From Gammaproteobacteria bacterium (GTDB taxonomy: Bacteria > Pseudomonadota > Gammaproteobacteria > SZUA-140), in NCBI GenBank assembly GCA_003230085.1, contig QIGV01000072.1, positions 1-46,458 on the forward strand: 46,458 bases of DNA, given 5' to 3'. This document shows, one piece after another, positions 23,390-33,041 of the stretch (the first letter of the stretch is position 1; every line of letters starts with the position of its first letter). The notes below the pieces were generated by a model. It worked only from the letters and a program-made list of their open reading frames with translations, searched no databases and was not told where the DNA came from. A program made the position numbers and the translations under genes.

Positions 23390-23674
23390 ATGAATAAAAA
23401 ATACCTCGCAGCCCTGTTAACCACGACCATACTCAGCATACCGTTTATCGCATCCGCCAACCCGGATGGTGAATCACTATTCAAAAGCAATTGTACAATG
23501 TGTCATGATATCGACCAGAAAAAAATGGGGCCCTCTGTAAAATCAATGAACACTGATCCCAAAGTTTTGCACGCAACCATCACCGCAGGCAAAAATGCAA
23601 TGCCAGGCTATGATGGAAAATTAAGCGGCGCCGAGATTGATGCACTGGTCAAATACCTGGTGGCAAACCAATAA
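23390..23674 (+). CDS. Small periplasmic class I cytochrome c
   Basis: Start at the internal ATG of ORF 23318..23674; signal peptide MNKKYLAALLTTTILSIPFIASA; CTMCH heme site; distal Met in KNAMPGYDGKLSGAEIDALVKYL. Confidence 0.88.
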   Translation: MNKKYLAALLTTTILSIPFIASANPDGESLFKSNCTMCHDIDQKKMGPSVKSMNTDPKVLHATITAGKNAMPGYDGKLSGAEIDALVKYLVANQ

Positions 23675-23783
23675 AAACATGACTATCGATAACAGACTGA
23701 GATCTGTCACAGGTATTGTTATGAACTGACATCCTGTGTATCACCTTCTTCATACGGACAATAATAATTAAGGGGAATCCGAG

Positions 23784-24974
23784 ATGAAAATGAGATATCG
23801 TTATTTTAAAATCGCAGGCACAATTGGGCATTCCAGATTAATCTGGCTAATATCAGCCACCCTCATCGTCAATTTTTTTCTCATCAGCACTGCAAATGCG
23901 ATCCCTGCCTTTGCCCGAAAATATCAGGCTGAATGCAGTACCTGCCACAATAACTGGCCTGCACTGAATGCCACTGGCCGCAAGTTCAAGGAACAGGGCT
24001 ACCGCATGTCTCGCGCAGAGGAACAGGGCTTTCTGAACTGGGACAAAACCCTGCCCGTTACCGCCATGATCAAGGCCCGACCCTATGAAAAAGAAGATAA
24101 CGGCGACAAAAAAATACGTGCGCTGCACGAGGTAGAAATCATGATAGGGGGCGTGATGGCCAAGGATATTTCCGGCTTTTTCGAACTCGAGGCAGAGGAT
24201 GACAATGATTTTAATGTTGAGGTGGGATCAGCCTCAATTGCCTATCACCCTATGGATGCGCTCAATGTCCAGTTTTCATGGGGAGCGATCACCTGGAACG
24301 ATCCCTATGACGTCTATTCCAATGCCCGCAAGTTAACCCGTAACCGTGCCTCAGTTATCAATGAACGCTTTGGTGGCGCAGATAATAATGGGCGCGTGCG
24401 TGATTCACGGCAAAACGTCACCCTCTATGGTCGACCAAAGGAAATGATCTACTATAGCATTGGTATCAGCGGTCTTGCAGATGACTCAAACGGTGAGGAC
24501 AGCGACGTTATCAACGGCCGCCTGGCCTGGGATATCAAACAGAATATCATGGTAGGGCTCACCGCCATGAGCGGCTCTTGTGAGAACACCGCAAGCAATT
24601 GTGCCGTTAAACGAGATTTTACCCGGGTCGGAATCGATGCACAGGCAGACTTCGACAATATTCGCGTGATGGGCGCCTTACTGAGCGCCAAAGATGACAA
24701 TGCCGCGGGTACGAACGAGGATGAAAATTTAGCGCTATACGTCGAAGCCAGCTATGCCTTCAAGAAGGACGGTCGCACGACCTTTGTCCCTCTACTGCGT
24801 TTAGACAGCTATGAGAGAAATGACGGCAAGGATGATTTCACTGAACTCACTGCCCAGGTCAGCTATTACTTAACACAAAACGCGCGTGGCTTCATTGAGT
24901 TCTGGAATCAGGACGCACCGGGCTCAGGTAATAATAACAATATGCTGACTTTGCAGGGTGAGGTCACATTTTAG
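23784..24974 (+). CDS. Monoheme c-type cytochrome fused to a predicted outer-membrane beta-barrel (Cyc2-like architecture)
   Basis: 396 aa; signal peptide then IPAFARKYQAECSTCHNNWPALNATGRKFKEQGYRM, a single CxxCH, followed by about 300 aa of alternating barrel-like sequence ending in ...MLTLQGEVTF (C-terminal aromatic). Confidence 0.7.
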   Translation: MKMRYRYFKIAGTIGHSRLIWLISATLIVNFFLISTANAIPAFARKYQAECSTCHNNWPALNATGRKFKEQGYRMSRAEEQGFLNWDKTLPVTAMIKARPYEKEDNGDKKIRALHEVEIMIGGVMAKDISGFFELEAEDDNDFNVEVGSASIAYHPMDALNVQFSWGAITWNDPYDVYSNARKLTRNRASVINERFGGADNNGRVRDSRQNVTLYGRPKEMIYYSIGISGLADDSNGEDSDVINGRLAWDIKQNIMVGLTAMSGSCENTASNCAVKRDFTRVGIDAQADFDNIRVMGALLSAKDDNAAGTNEDENLALYVEASYAFKKDGRTTFVPLLRLDSYERNDGKDDFTELTAQVSYYLTQNARGFIEFWNQDAPGSGNNNNMLTLQGEVTF

Positions 24975-24977
24975 TCG

Positions 24978-25010
24978 CTATGAAATAATTTTCTGAAAAT
25001 TATTTCATAG
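24978..25010 (+). terminator. AT-rich perfect hairpin after the cytochrome-barrel gene
   Basis: CTATGAAATAATTTT-CTG-AAAATTATTTCATAG, 15-bp perfect stem, 4 nt after the stop; no following T-run, so termination is not certain. Confidence 0.45.
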
Positions 25011-25060
25011 GAGGGACTTATCCAGTTCATCCGGGCCAGGCTCTGATCATTATATTTTAA

Positions 25061-25089
25061 ATTTCCCGCGGCTTACCGTCGCGGGAAAT
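25061..25089. terminator. Hairpin between convergent genes
   Basis: ATTTCCCGCG-GCTTACCGT-CGCGGGAAAT, 10-bp perfect GC-rich stem; followed on the minus strand by TTAAAATATAAT. Confidence 0.5.
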
Positions 25090-25149
25090 AAACCACCCCG
25101 CAGCAAGCTGACGGGGTATTATTGTAGGAGCCCACCAATCCCGTCAGTT

Positions 25150-27501
25150 TCACGCTGTAGAAATATTCTTCTCCCGGCAGGTGGCGCAATCACATTGCTT
25201 ATCTTTGTCCATAAACATCAACAATGCTGGCAGTAGCAGAAAATCCATCGCCAGAGCCACGCTGACTGCTGTGGCTGTGAGAACCCCCATGTCTACATTA
25301 AGTTTGTAGCTGGAGAAGGCCAGCACGGAAAAGCCGGCAACCATGATCAGGGTGGTCACCCACAGTGCCTTACCCACATGCGAAAAACTATAGCGAATAG
25401 CATCGTGAGTGCCCAGACCTTGTGCTTGTTTGGCACGGCGGTATTTGCTGAGTATGTGCACCGTATCATCGACGATCAGACCCATACTGGTGGCAGTGAT
25501 CATGGATGCGATGATACCGATTTCACCAACAAAAACTGCCCACAATCCAAAGGTAATCAATACCGGGATAAAGTTGGGGATCAGGCTGATCAGACCCAGG
25601 CGGATACTGCGCAGGGCGATGACGAGTATTAAGGAAATCAGCATGAACGCCAGCGCAGTACCACTCAGCATGCCAATAATATTTCTCATAGCAAGATTCA
25701 CAAACATGACAATCGTGCCTGTTGCCTTAGCTTGCATGGCTGGCGGCATGTTTTCCGTCAGCCATGTCTCGGCGCGCTTAATCACTCCAATAATCTGTTT
25801 TTGCGGGAGGGTATCCAGGGTCACCGTCAGTCTGGATGCAGATTTACCCAGATCGATCTGGCTGTTGAGATCAAGCCCGTAGGGCAAGGACATTTCATAT
25901 AACAACAGGTACTGAGCCGCCAGGTCGCGCTTGTCCGGCAGACGGTACCAGGCGGGATCATCTGCGTGCATGGATTTATTCAGCCGTTTCATGATATCGG
26001 TGAAGCTGTTGACATGGGTGATCTCAGGCTGTGCACGCAGCCAGTTAGTAAAGGCCTCCAATCGTTGCAGATACCCAGGCTCAGAAATACCACCGGATTC
26101 GCCGGAGTCGATAGAAAACTCCAGAACATAGGGACCCGTAAGGTTGGCGGTGGCGAAATCTGTATCGACCCGAAACGGAATGCTTTCATCAAACCACTGG
26201 ATGAAGCGGTCATCTAATTCAAGACGGGGGATGAAAGATATCAAGACCAGGCTAATGATCATCATACCCCAGAATACTGGCACGCGCCGACTGACTACAA
26301 AGTCGCCAAAGCGATCCATGGCCAGGCGTCGGCTCACTACCTGTGGTCGAAGTCGCAATGGCAAGACTGACATCAATGCCGGCAGAAAAGTCATGGAGAA
26401 TAACCACGCCGCGACAACACCGATGGCCGTGATATTGCCGAGCTCATTAAAAGGTGGTGAATCGGAAAAATTGAGGCTCAGAAAACCGATACTGGTCGTC
26501 AACGTGGTCAGAAACACAGGCTCTGCAGTGATACTCAGACTTTTCACCAGCGCATCATGTTTCGAATGACCGTCCCGCATTTCGTCGAAGGTGGCCAGCA
26601 GGATGTGCACACTGTCGGCGATGGCGAGGGTAAGAATGATAATCGGTGCCAACGCGGTCGATGCATTCATCTTGATACCCAACCAGGACATAAGTCCCAA
26701 CGCGGTGACCACAGACAGGCTTACAACAAATAGTGTCGCCACGGTACCAGAAACCGAGCGCAAGAAAATCAGCAGGAGCAAAATCATCAGGCCATACATC
26801 ACTGGCACCAGGATGTACGAATCTGATTCGCTGACCTGAATCTCAGCCGCACTGAAAATGGCGATTCCGGTGAGCGCCACTGTCAGGTCAGGATAAGCGG
26901 CGCGCAACTCTTCTGTCAGTTTTTCGGCATAGGTCACTGATGCCGGCAAGTGCCCGGTGTGATCCTTGCCGGGAAACTGCAAAGTGACTGAAACACCAGT
27001 AGTGCCGGCATCATAGGAGATCAGGCGTCCCGCCAACGCCGGTTCTGCCAGTGCAACGGCCTTAATCCTGTCCAGACCGATGGCATCAAGCGCCTGAGGA
27101 TTTTCCACCAGGTCGGCCACGGTCAAGTCATCGCCATCGGCCTCGGTATACTGGTAGTTGGTGATAGAATCCACACGAATAGAATAAGGAATTTGCCAGG
27201 CCTTTTTAGTTAGTTGCCTGACGACCTCCAGGGTCTCGCGGGTAAAGATGTTTTTGTCCTTCGGCTGGAGGACGAAAAGAATATTCTCGGAACTGGTATA
27301 GGTGTCCTCGAATTTTTCGAAGGCGATCAGTTCGGCGTTGTTTTTACCGAAGTACACTTTGTAATCGGCAGTGAATGAGAAATTACGTAAACCCAGGCTG
27401 GCAGCCAGGGTCGCAAGCAGGCACGCAATCAGCACCGGCCAGCGCCAGCGTATCGCCCAACGTGCATAGGCAGGAACAAGATGTTCAGTCAGTTTTTGCA
27501 T
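25150..27501 (-). CDS. RND superfamily / MMPL domain exporter
   Basis: 783 aa; two TM blocks with periplasmic loops, ALAPIIILTLAIADSVHILLATF and ATSMGLIVDDTVHILSKYRRA. Confidence 0.88.
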   Translation of the reverse strand: MQKLTEHLVPAYARWAIRWRWPVLIACLLATLAASLGLRNFSFTADYKVYFGKNNAELIAFEKFEDTYTSSENILFVLQPKDKNIFTRETLEVVRQLTKKAWQIPYSIRVDSITNYQYTEADGDDLTVADLVENPQALDAIGLDRIKAVALAEPALAGRLISYDAGTTGVSVTLQFPGKDHTGHLPASVTYAEKLTEELRAAYPDLTVALTGIAIFSAAEIQVSESDSYILVPVMYGLMILLLLIFLRSVSGTVATLFVVSLSVVTALGLMSWLGIKMNASTALAPIIILTLAIADSVHILLATFDEMRDGHSKHDALVKSLSITAEPVFLTTLTTSIGFLSLNFSDSPPFNELGNITAIGVVAAWLFSMTFLPALMSVLPLRLRPQVVSRRLAMDRFGDFVVSRRVPVFWGMMIISLVLISFIPRLELDDRFIQWFDESIPFRVDTDFATANLTGPYVLEFSIDSGESGGISEPGYLQRLEAFTNWLRAQPEITHVNSFTDIMKRLNKSMHADDPAWYRLPDKRDLAAQYLLLYEMSLPYGLDLNSQIDLGKSASRLTVTLDTLPQKQIIGVIKRAETWLTENMPPAMQAKATGTIVMFVNLAMRNIIGMLSGTALAFMLISLILVIALRSIRLGLISLIPNFIPVLITFGLWAVFVGEIGIIASMITATSMGLIVDDTVHILSKYRRAKQAQGLGTHDAIRYSFSHVGKALWVTTLIMVAGFSVLAFSSYKLNVDMGVLTATAVSVALAMDFLLLPALLMFMDKDKQCDCATCREKNISTA

Positions 27502-27520
27502 GACAATTCCCGTGACTGGT

Positions 27521-27573
27521 CACTGCTGTCCCGGCTATCCCTTCTCCCACAGGGATTTAAAGGGACAGTAGTG
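27521..27573. repeat. Nested palindrome in the MMPL 5' region
   Basis: Outer arms CACTGCTGTCCC (27521-27532) / GGGACAGTAGTG (27562-27573), 11/12 complementary; inner ATCCC (27537-27541) / GGGAT (27552-27556). Confidence 0.65.
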
Positions 27574-27597
27574 TTGACTGACAGTTCAAGCGGTAGC

Positions 27598-29316
27598 TTA
27601 GCTGGTGGCGCAAACTCCCTGAATTAATCCGGGTAGATCAGGATTGTCCATCGGATCATCTTGTTCGATAAACAGGTGGCGATATAAATCAATCATCAAA
27701 CTCTTCCCGGACTCGATGTTCTGGCTGAGCTCCCAATCGAGTTCGAGCAGCAGACTCAGGTAGCTATTGAGCACGCACATACGATCGACAACACTGCGAA
27801 TATGAAGGCTGGCATAATCAGTATCGCTTGATAACAAGTGCTCTATGCGTGACGTCACATCATCTAATAGCTGGGCCGCACGAGAACGATGCGCTGTCAG
27901 AGATAAATGTCCGATTGCCGCAAGCACATCGCGCAATTCAGCCAACCAGGGGAGATGCAGGCTGCGGCTAGCAAAGTCTCGCAGCACCTGGGCACACAAG
28001 GTGTTGTGGGTGCCCTCCCAGCTCTCCAGCACGATCGCATCTCGGTAGAGACGTGGCAGCACTGAAAACTCCTCGATAGTGCCATTGCCACCCAGCACCT
28101 CGATGGCATCACGGACCACCTGGGTACACTGGACTGCGGTCCAGTATTTGTTGATATTGACGTGGGTTCGCCTTGCGCCTTTAACATCACTCGATGGCTG
28201 GCCGGCAGCAAGCCGGTCATTCATGGCAAGAATGCGAAACGTGGTGGACACGGCGGCGCTGGTAATGACCTTCATACGGGCAAGAATCTGTGCGAGTGTG
28301 GGATGCTCGATAATTGCCTTGCCGAAAGCAGTGCGGTGCCGGGCATAGCCTTGTGCTTCAATACAGGCACGCCGCATCAAGCCACAGGTGGCTACAGCAT
28401 TGTTAACTCGTGAGGTGTCGAGCACGATGCCCATCAGATTCTTGAAACCTTCTTCCAGCGGACCAATGGGTTCGCCAAGCGCGCCATTGAAATCAACCTC
28501 AGCAGAGGCCATCGAGCGTGTACCGAGTTTGTATTTCAAACGGCGAATCGTGAAATCATTGACCTCCCCGTCCACTGCCCTGGGAACGAGGAACAAGGCA
28601 AGGCCTTGCGTCCCTTGCGGTGCACCCTCAGGCCTTGCCGTCATCACAAAGAAGCTCGCATCGATGACCGAGCAAAACCATTTCTCTCCGCTGATACGGT
28701 ACAGTCCCTTGCGCCTGGCATCCGGGGTGGCAACACAACTGTTCGCAGCGACGTCCGAGCCACCCTGTACTTCAGTGACAAACTGCGCGGCGTGCAAGCG
28801 CCTTTCATAATCTGTCTCTAGCAACTGTGGTAAATAGGATTTTTTTTGTTCGGCTGAGCCGACTTGCTGCAGCAGCTTGATCAGCCCTGCTGTACACGCC
28901 ACCGGGCAGGCGTGCCCACCCTCACCATTGTGAGCAATAAAATAACCCAGAGCGCCACTAAGAATTTCATTGCCCGGTTCTTTCAATACCGCGAGTACAC
29001 CGGTACCCCAGACACAGGCGCCAAGTTCGTGATAGCTCGGGTGAAACACCACTTCTTCTGTACGTTCGCCGATGCCGTTGAAACGGCTCAGGTATGGCAG
29101 GTTCTCATCACGATTGGAGACAATGGCCAACTCATCCATTCGGGTAGCCGACAGGCTTGCGGCCTTGCTTAGCATGGCCTTATGGCGTTGATAGCCTTCG
29201 CCCATATGCATCATTAGAATCCGCTGGAAATTGGGATCGGCCTGCAGGTAATCTGTGGGCTTATGCTCCCGCCATGCGGCGAGTGAAGCGCGAGCCTGAT
29301 CGTTTTTTTCAGACAT
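27598..29316 (-). CDS. Acyl-CoA dehydrogenase, AidB-like
   Basis: 572 aa; FVTEVQGGSDVAANSCVA, GEKWFCSVIDA, LGGNGTIEEFSVLPRLYRDAIVLESWEGTHNTL. Confidence 0.85.
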   Translation of the reverse strand: MSEKNDQARASLAAWREHKPTDYLQADPNFQRILMMHMGEGYQRHKAMLSKAASLSATRMDELAIVSNRDENLPYLSRFNGIGERTEEVVFHPSYHELGACVWGTGVLAVLKEPGNEILSGALGYFIAHNGEGGHACPVACTAGLIKLLQQVGSAEQKKSYLPQLLETDYERRLHAAQFVTEVQGGSDVAANSCVATPDARRKGLYRISGEKWFCSVIDASFFVMTARPEGAPQGTQGLALFLVPRAVDGEVNDFTIRRLKYKLGTRSMASAEVDFNGALGEPIGPLEEGFKNLMGIVLDTSRVNNAVATCGLMRRACIEAQGYARHRTAFGKAIIEHPTLAQILARMKVITSAAVSTTFRILAMNDRLAAGQPSSDVKGARRTHVNINKYWTAVQCTQVVRDAIEVLGGNGTIEEFSVLPRLYRDAIVLESWEGTHNTLCAQVLRDFASRSLHLPWLAELRDVLAAIGHLSLTAHRSRAAQLLDDVTSRIEHLLSSDTDYASLHIRSVVDRMCVLNSYLSLLLELDWELSQNIESGKSLMIDLYRHLFIEQDDPMDNPDLPGLIQGVCATS

Positions 29317-29393
29317 ACCTTCTCTCTACACGAGCGCCGCTTTGATAGCCGCGCAGATAACAGTGATTGGAAACATCATGCTACACTACCACC

Positions 29394-30287
29394 ATGAATC
29401 CTGCAATTTCACCGGGGAAGCGTTTACGTGCAGCGCTGAAACAGGAACACCCTCTGCAGATCGTTGGGGTGATAAACCCTTATTGTGCCCTCCTCGCCGC
29501 ACATAGCGGATTCCGCGCCCTCTATCTTTCCGGTGCCGGTGTTGCCAATGCATCCCATGGCCTGCCCGATCTCGGCATGACAACCTTGAACGATGTCGTG
29601 GAAGATGTTCGCCGCATCACCCGGGCCTGCGATCTGCCCCTGCTGGTGGATGCCGACACGGGTTTCGGCCACCGCCTGATGATCGAACGCACGGTGCAGG
29701 AACTCACCGCAGCGGGTGCAGCGGGCATGCATATAGAAGATCAGCAAAATGACAAGCGTTGTGGTCACCGCCCCAACAAACGTCTGGTTTCCACCGAGGA
29801 AATGGTGGCTCGCATCAGTGCTGCGACAACAGCACGACCTGATCCTGAATTTGTCATCATGGCACGCACAGATGCGCTTGCCAGTGAAGGACTCGATGGC
29901 GCATTGCAACGGATGCAGGCCTACAGCGCAGCAGGTGCCGACATGCTGTTTGCCGAAGCCTTCACCACCCTGGAACAATACCGCACCGTGACGGCGGCAC
30001 TCACTGTACCAGTGTTGGCGAATATCACCGAGTTCGGCAAGACACCGTTGTTCAGCGTGAACGAATTGCGATCCGCTGGCGTGGCGCTGGCGCTTTATCC
30101 TTTATCTGCGTTTCGTGCCATGAGCTCGGTGGCCGAGCAGGTATACACCACGATCCGGCAACAGGGTAGCCAGAAAAGCACGCTGGATCTCATGCAAAGC
30201 CGCGATGAATTATACACACACCTGAATTATCTCGAATCTGAACGCAAACTGGATCAGGAGGGGCCGGACGATGAGCGAGAGGAATAA
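29394..30287 (+). CDS. prpB: Methylisocitrate lyase (isocitrate lyase/PEP mutase family)
   Basis: Internal ATG of ORF 29367..30287; GFRALYLSGAGVANASHGLPDLG, LPLLVDADTGFG, MHIEDQQNDKRCGHRPNKRLV. Confidence 0.92.
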   Translation: MNPAISPGKRLRAALKQEHPLQIVGVINPYCALLAAHSGFRALYLSGAGVANASHGLPDLGMTTLNDVVEDVRRITRACDLPLLVDADTGFGHRLMIERTVQELTAAGAAGMHIEDQQNDKRCGHRPNKRLVSTEEMVARISAATTARPDPEFVIMARTDALASEGLDGALQRMQAYSAAGADMLFAEAFTTLEQYRTVTAALTVPVLANITEFGKTPLFSVNELRSAGVALALYPLSAFRAMSSVAEQVYTTIRQQGSQKSTLDLMQSRDELYTHLNYLESERKLDQEGPDDEREE

Positions 30288-31392
30288 TAGTGGCTTGGCC
30301 GGTGTGGTCGTAGGCCAAAGTGCGATCGCCAGCGTTGAGTCATCCGGTAACGGCCTAAGCTATCGAGGCTATGACATTCTAGAGCTTGCTGAACAGGCGA
30401 ATTTTGAAGAAATCGCCTATCTGTTAATCCACGGCAGGCTGCCAACAGAGGTCGAACTGCGTGATTACCAAAGCGACCTCATGCGACACAGAAACCTTCC
30501 CGAAGCATTGAAGACAGTACTTGAGCAGTTGCCACCCGAGACGCAACCCATGGATGTACTGCGAACAGGCTGTTCGGCGCTGGGCTGCCTTGAGCCGGAA
30601 TCGGATCAGCGGACAGTGACATCGATCGCCGATCGTTTGCTGGCAAGCTTTGCCTCAATGCTGTTGTACTGGCACCATTTTCATGTCAACGGCCAGCGCA
30701 TCGAGACCATGAGCGATGAGACATCGGTCGCCGGTCATTTCCTAAGCCTGCTTAAACAGGAGACCCCGGACGAGCTGACGCGGCGCGCAATGGATGTATC
30801 GCTGATCCTGTATGCAGAGCATGAACTCAATGCATCAACCTTCGCTGCCCGGGTCGTCGCCTCCACCTTGTCTGATACCTATTCGGCGATGACCGCGGCG
30901 ATTGGCGCACTGCGCGGCCCCTTGCACGGTGGTGCAAATGAAGCTGCCATGGACATGATCGCGCGCTACGCAACCGTTGAAGATGCCGAACGAGGCATGC
31001 ATGAGGCCTTGTCGAACAAACAATTGATCATGGGCTTTGGTCATCGCGTCTACAAACAGGGAGACCCGCGCTCACCGATTATCAAAGCCTGGTCGAACAA
31101 GCTGGCAGTAGCAACAAATAAGACCCGCCTGTTCGAAGTCTCCGAGCGCATTGAGCAGGTGATGATGCGCGAAAAGGGATTATTTCCCAATCTCGATTTC
31201 TATAGCGCCTCAACCTATCATTCCTGCGGCATCCCGACAGCATTTTTCACACCATTATTTGTCATTGCACGGTGCACAGGCTGGGCGGCCCATATTATCG
31301 AACAACGCGAAAACAATAAGTTGATTCGCCCTCTAGCCGAATATACTGGTCCCACGCCGCGGTCGTATATCCCGATTGAACGGCGTCATTAG
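30271..31392 (+). CDS. prpC: 2-methylcitrate synthase
   Basis: 373 aa; GLAGVVVGQSAIASVESSGNGLSYRGYDI, GALRGPLHGGANEAAM, FGHRVYKQGDPRS; overlaps the prpB 3' end by 17 bp. Confidence 0.92.
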   Translation: MSERNNSGLAGVVVGQSAIASVESSGNGLSYRGYDILELAEQANFEEIAYLLIHGRLPTEVELRDYQSDLMRHRNLPEALKTVLEQLPPETQPMDVLRTGCSALGCLEPESDQRTVTSIADRLLASFASMLLYWHHFHVNGQRIETMSDETSVAGHFLSLLKQETPDELTRRAMDVSLILYAEHELNASTFAARVVASTLSDTYSAMTAAIGALRGPLHGGANEAAMDMIARYATVEDAERGMHEALSNKQLIMGFGHRVYKQGDPRSPIIKAWSNKLAVATNKTRLFEVSERIEQVMMREKGLFPNLDFYSASTYHSCGIPTAFFTPLFVIARCTGWAAHIIEQRENNKLIRPLAEYTGPTPRSYIPIERRH

Positions 31393-31418
31393 AAAATATT
31401 CGTCTACCCGGACACCCA

Positions 31419-32852
31419 ATGACCACTACCGATCTGACACCCTACGCCAGCGCAGATCCACTGTTACGCGACATCGCCGATTATGTTATCGACTATACCA
31501 ATGACAGTGCTATTGCCCGTGAGACGGCGCGTTATTGTCTGATGGATGCTTTGGGCTGCGCGATCGCCGCCCTGAACAGTAGCGAATGCCGGCGGCGTCT
31601 GGGGCCAATCGTCCCCTGTGCAGTATTACCCAACGGCGCACGGGTACCGGGCACGGACCTGGAGCTCGACCCGGTACGTGCCACCTTTAACCTCGGCTGC
31701 ATGGTGCGCTGGCTGGATTATAATGACACATGGCTAGCGCAGGAATGGGGCCACCCGTCCGACAATCTGTGCGCCATCCTGGCCTGCGCCGACTATATCA
31801 ACCGCAATCAAGCCCCGGCACTGACCATGGGAGATGTTCTGGGTTACCTGATCAAGGCCTACGAGATCCAGGGTATTCTCGCACTGGAAAACAGCTTCAA
31901 CCGCATCGGGCTGGATCATGTGATTCTGGTCCGGATCGCATCGAGCGCGGTGGCAACTGCCCTGTTGGGTGGCAGCAAGGATCACATCGTCAATGCGCTC
32001 TCCAATGCCTGGCTCGATGGCGGTGCACTACGAACCTACCGTCATGCACCTAACACGGGCTGGCGTAAATCCTGGGCCGCCGGCGATGCCGCCGCGCGCG
32101 GTGTACAGCATGCGCTGGCATCAATGGCAGACGAGATGGGCTATCCCACAGCCCTGTCAGCGGCTCACTGGGGGCTTGAAGATGTTTTATTATCAGGCCA
32201 ACCACTGAAGATGCCTCGTTCCCTGCAAAGCTATGTGATGGAAAACATCCTGTTCAAGCTTGCCTCGCCAGTGGAATTTCACGCCCAGACCGCCGTCGAA
32301 TGCGCACTGGAACTACATAAAAAAGTGGCCAACCGGCTCGACAAAATTGAGCGCATCGTTTTGGAAACCCAGGAATCGGCCCTGCGTATCATCGATAAAA
32401 CGGAGCCATTGCGCAACCCCGCCGACCGTGATCACTGCCTGCAATATGCTGTGGCAGTCGCGCTGATTTTTGGTGAACTCACCAGCCGACACTATGAAGA
32501 GGAGACGGCAAAAGATCCGCGTATCGACAAACTGCGCGATAAAATGGAAGTCTTGGAAAATCCGGCCTACAGTCGTGATTACCTCGATCCCGACAAACGC
32601 GCCATTGGTAATCGGGTGACGGTCTATTTTACCTCCGGAGACACAGCGCAATGTGAGATGGACTATCCACTCGGCCACCCTCGCCGCCGGGAAGAGGCGC
32701 TGCCACTGCTGATCGATAAGTTCCGTACAAATATTGCCGACCATTTCTCCTCTCAGTGGGCCGACAAAATGGTTCAACTTCTGACCGATCAGGCACGGCT
32801 CGAACAGATGCCTGTGCATGAGTTTATTAATTGTTGGGTCGGCTCTACATAG
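31419..32852 (+). CDS. prpD: 2-methylcitrate dehydratase (MmgE/PrpD family)
   Basis: 477 aa; YCLMDALGCAIAAL, WLDYNDTWLAQEWGHPSDNLCAIL, WAAGDAAARGVQHA; third gene of the prp operon. Confidence 0.93.
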   Translation: MTTTDLTPYASADPLLRDIADYVIDYTNDSAIARETARYCLMDALGCAIAALNSSECRRRLGPIVPCAVLPNGARVPGTDLELDPVRATFNLGCMVRWLDYNDTWLAQEWGHPSDNLCAILACADYINRNQAPALTMGDVLGYLIKAYEIQGILALENSFNRIGLDHVILVRIASSAVATALLGGSKDHIVNALSNAWLDGGALRTYRHAPNTGWRKSWAAGDAAARGVQHALASMADEMGYPTALSAAHWGLEDVLLSGQPLKMPRSLQSYVMENILFKLASPVEFHAQTAVECALELHKKVANRLDKIERIVLETQESALRIIDKTEPLRNPADRDHCLQYAVAVALIFGELTSRHYEEETAKDPRIDKLRDKMEVLENPAYSRDYLDPDKRAIGNRVTVYFTSGDTAQCEMDYPLGHPRRREEALPLLIDKFRTNIADHFSSQWADKMVQLLTDQARLEQMPVHEFINCWVGST

Positions 32853-32856
32853 CACT

Positions 32857-32995
32857 TACTTATAATATCTGCCCATAAGTCCCCTCTCCCACAGGGAGAG
32901 GGCTAGGGTGAGGGGGATTCAAACAAAAAAATTCCTTAGTTTAAAATCACCTCACCCCAACCCTCTCCTGCAAGGAGAGGGGGTTTATATAAGTA
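32857..32995. repeat. Inverted pair of REP-like palindromes (REPIN-like)
   Basis: CCCCTCTCCCACAGGGAGAGGGCTAGGGTGAGGGGGATT (32881-32919) and inverted AATCACCTCACCCCAACCCTCTCCTGCAAGGAGAGGGGG (about 32945-32983), with outer TACTTATA/TATAAGTA arms at 32857 and 32988. Confidence 0.85.
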
Positions 32996-33041
32996 CCATT
33001 CAGAGCTGGACCCAACTAACCAGGATTAAAAAGCAGCGCTA

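Noticed and set aside
29424-29978. 184-aa minus-strand ORF opposite prpB
   Set aside because: Overlaps a strongly supported PrpB frame; no domain recognised.
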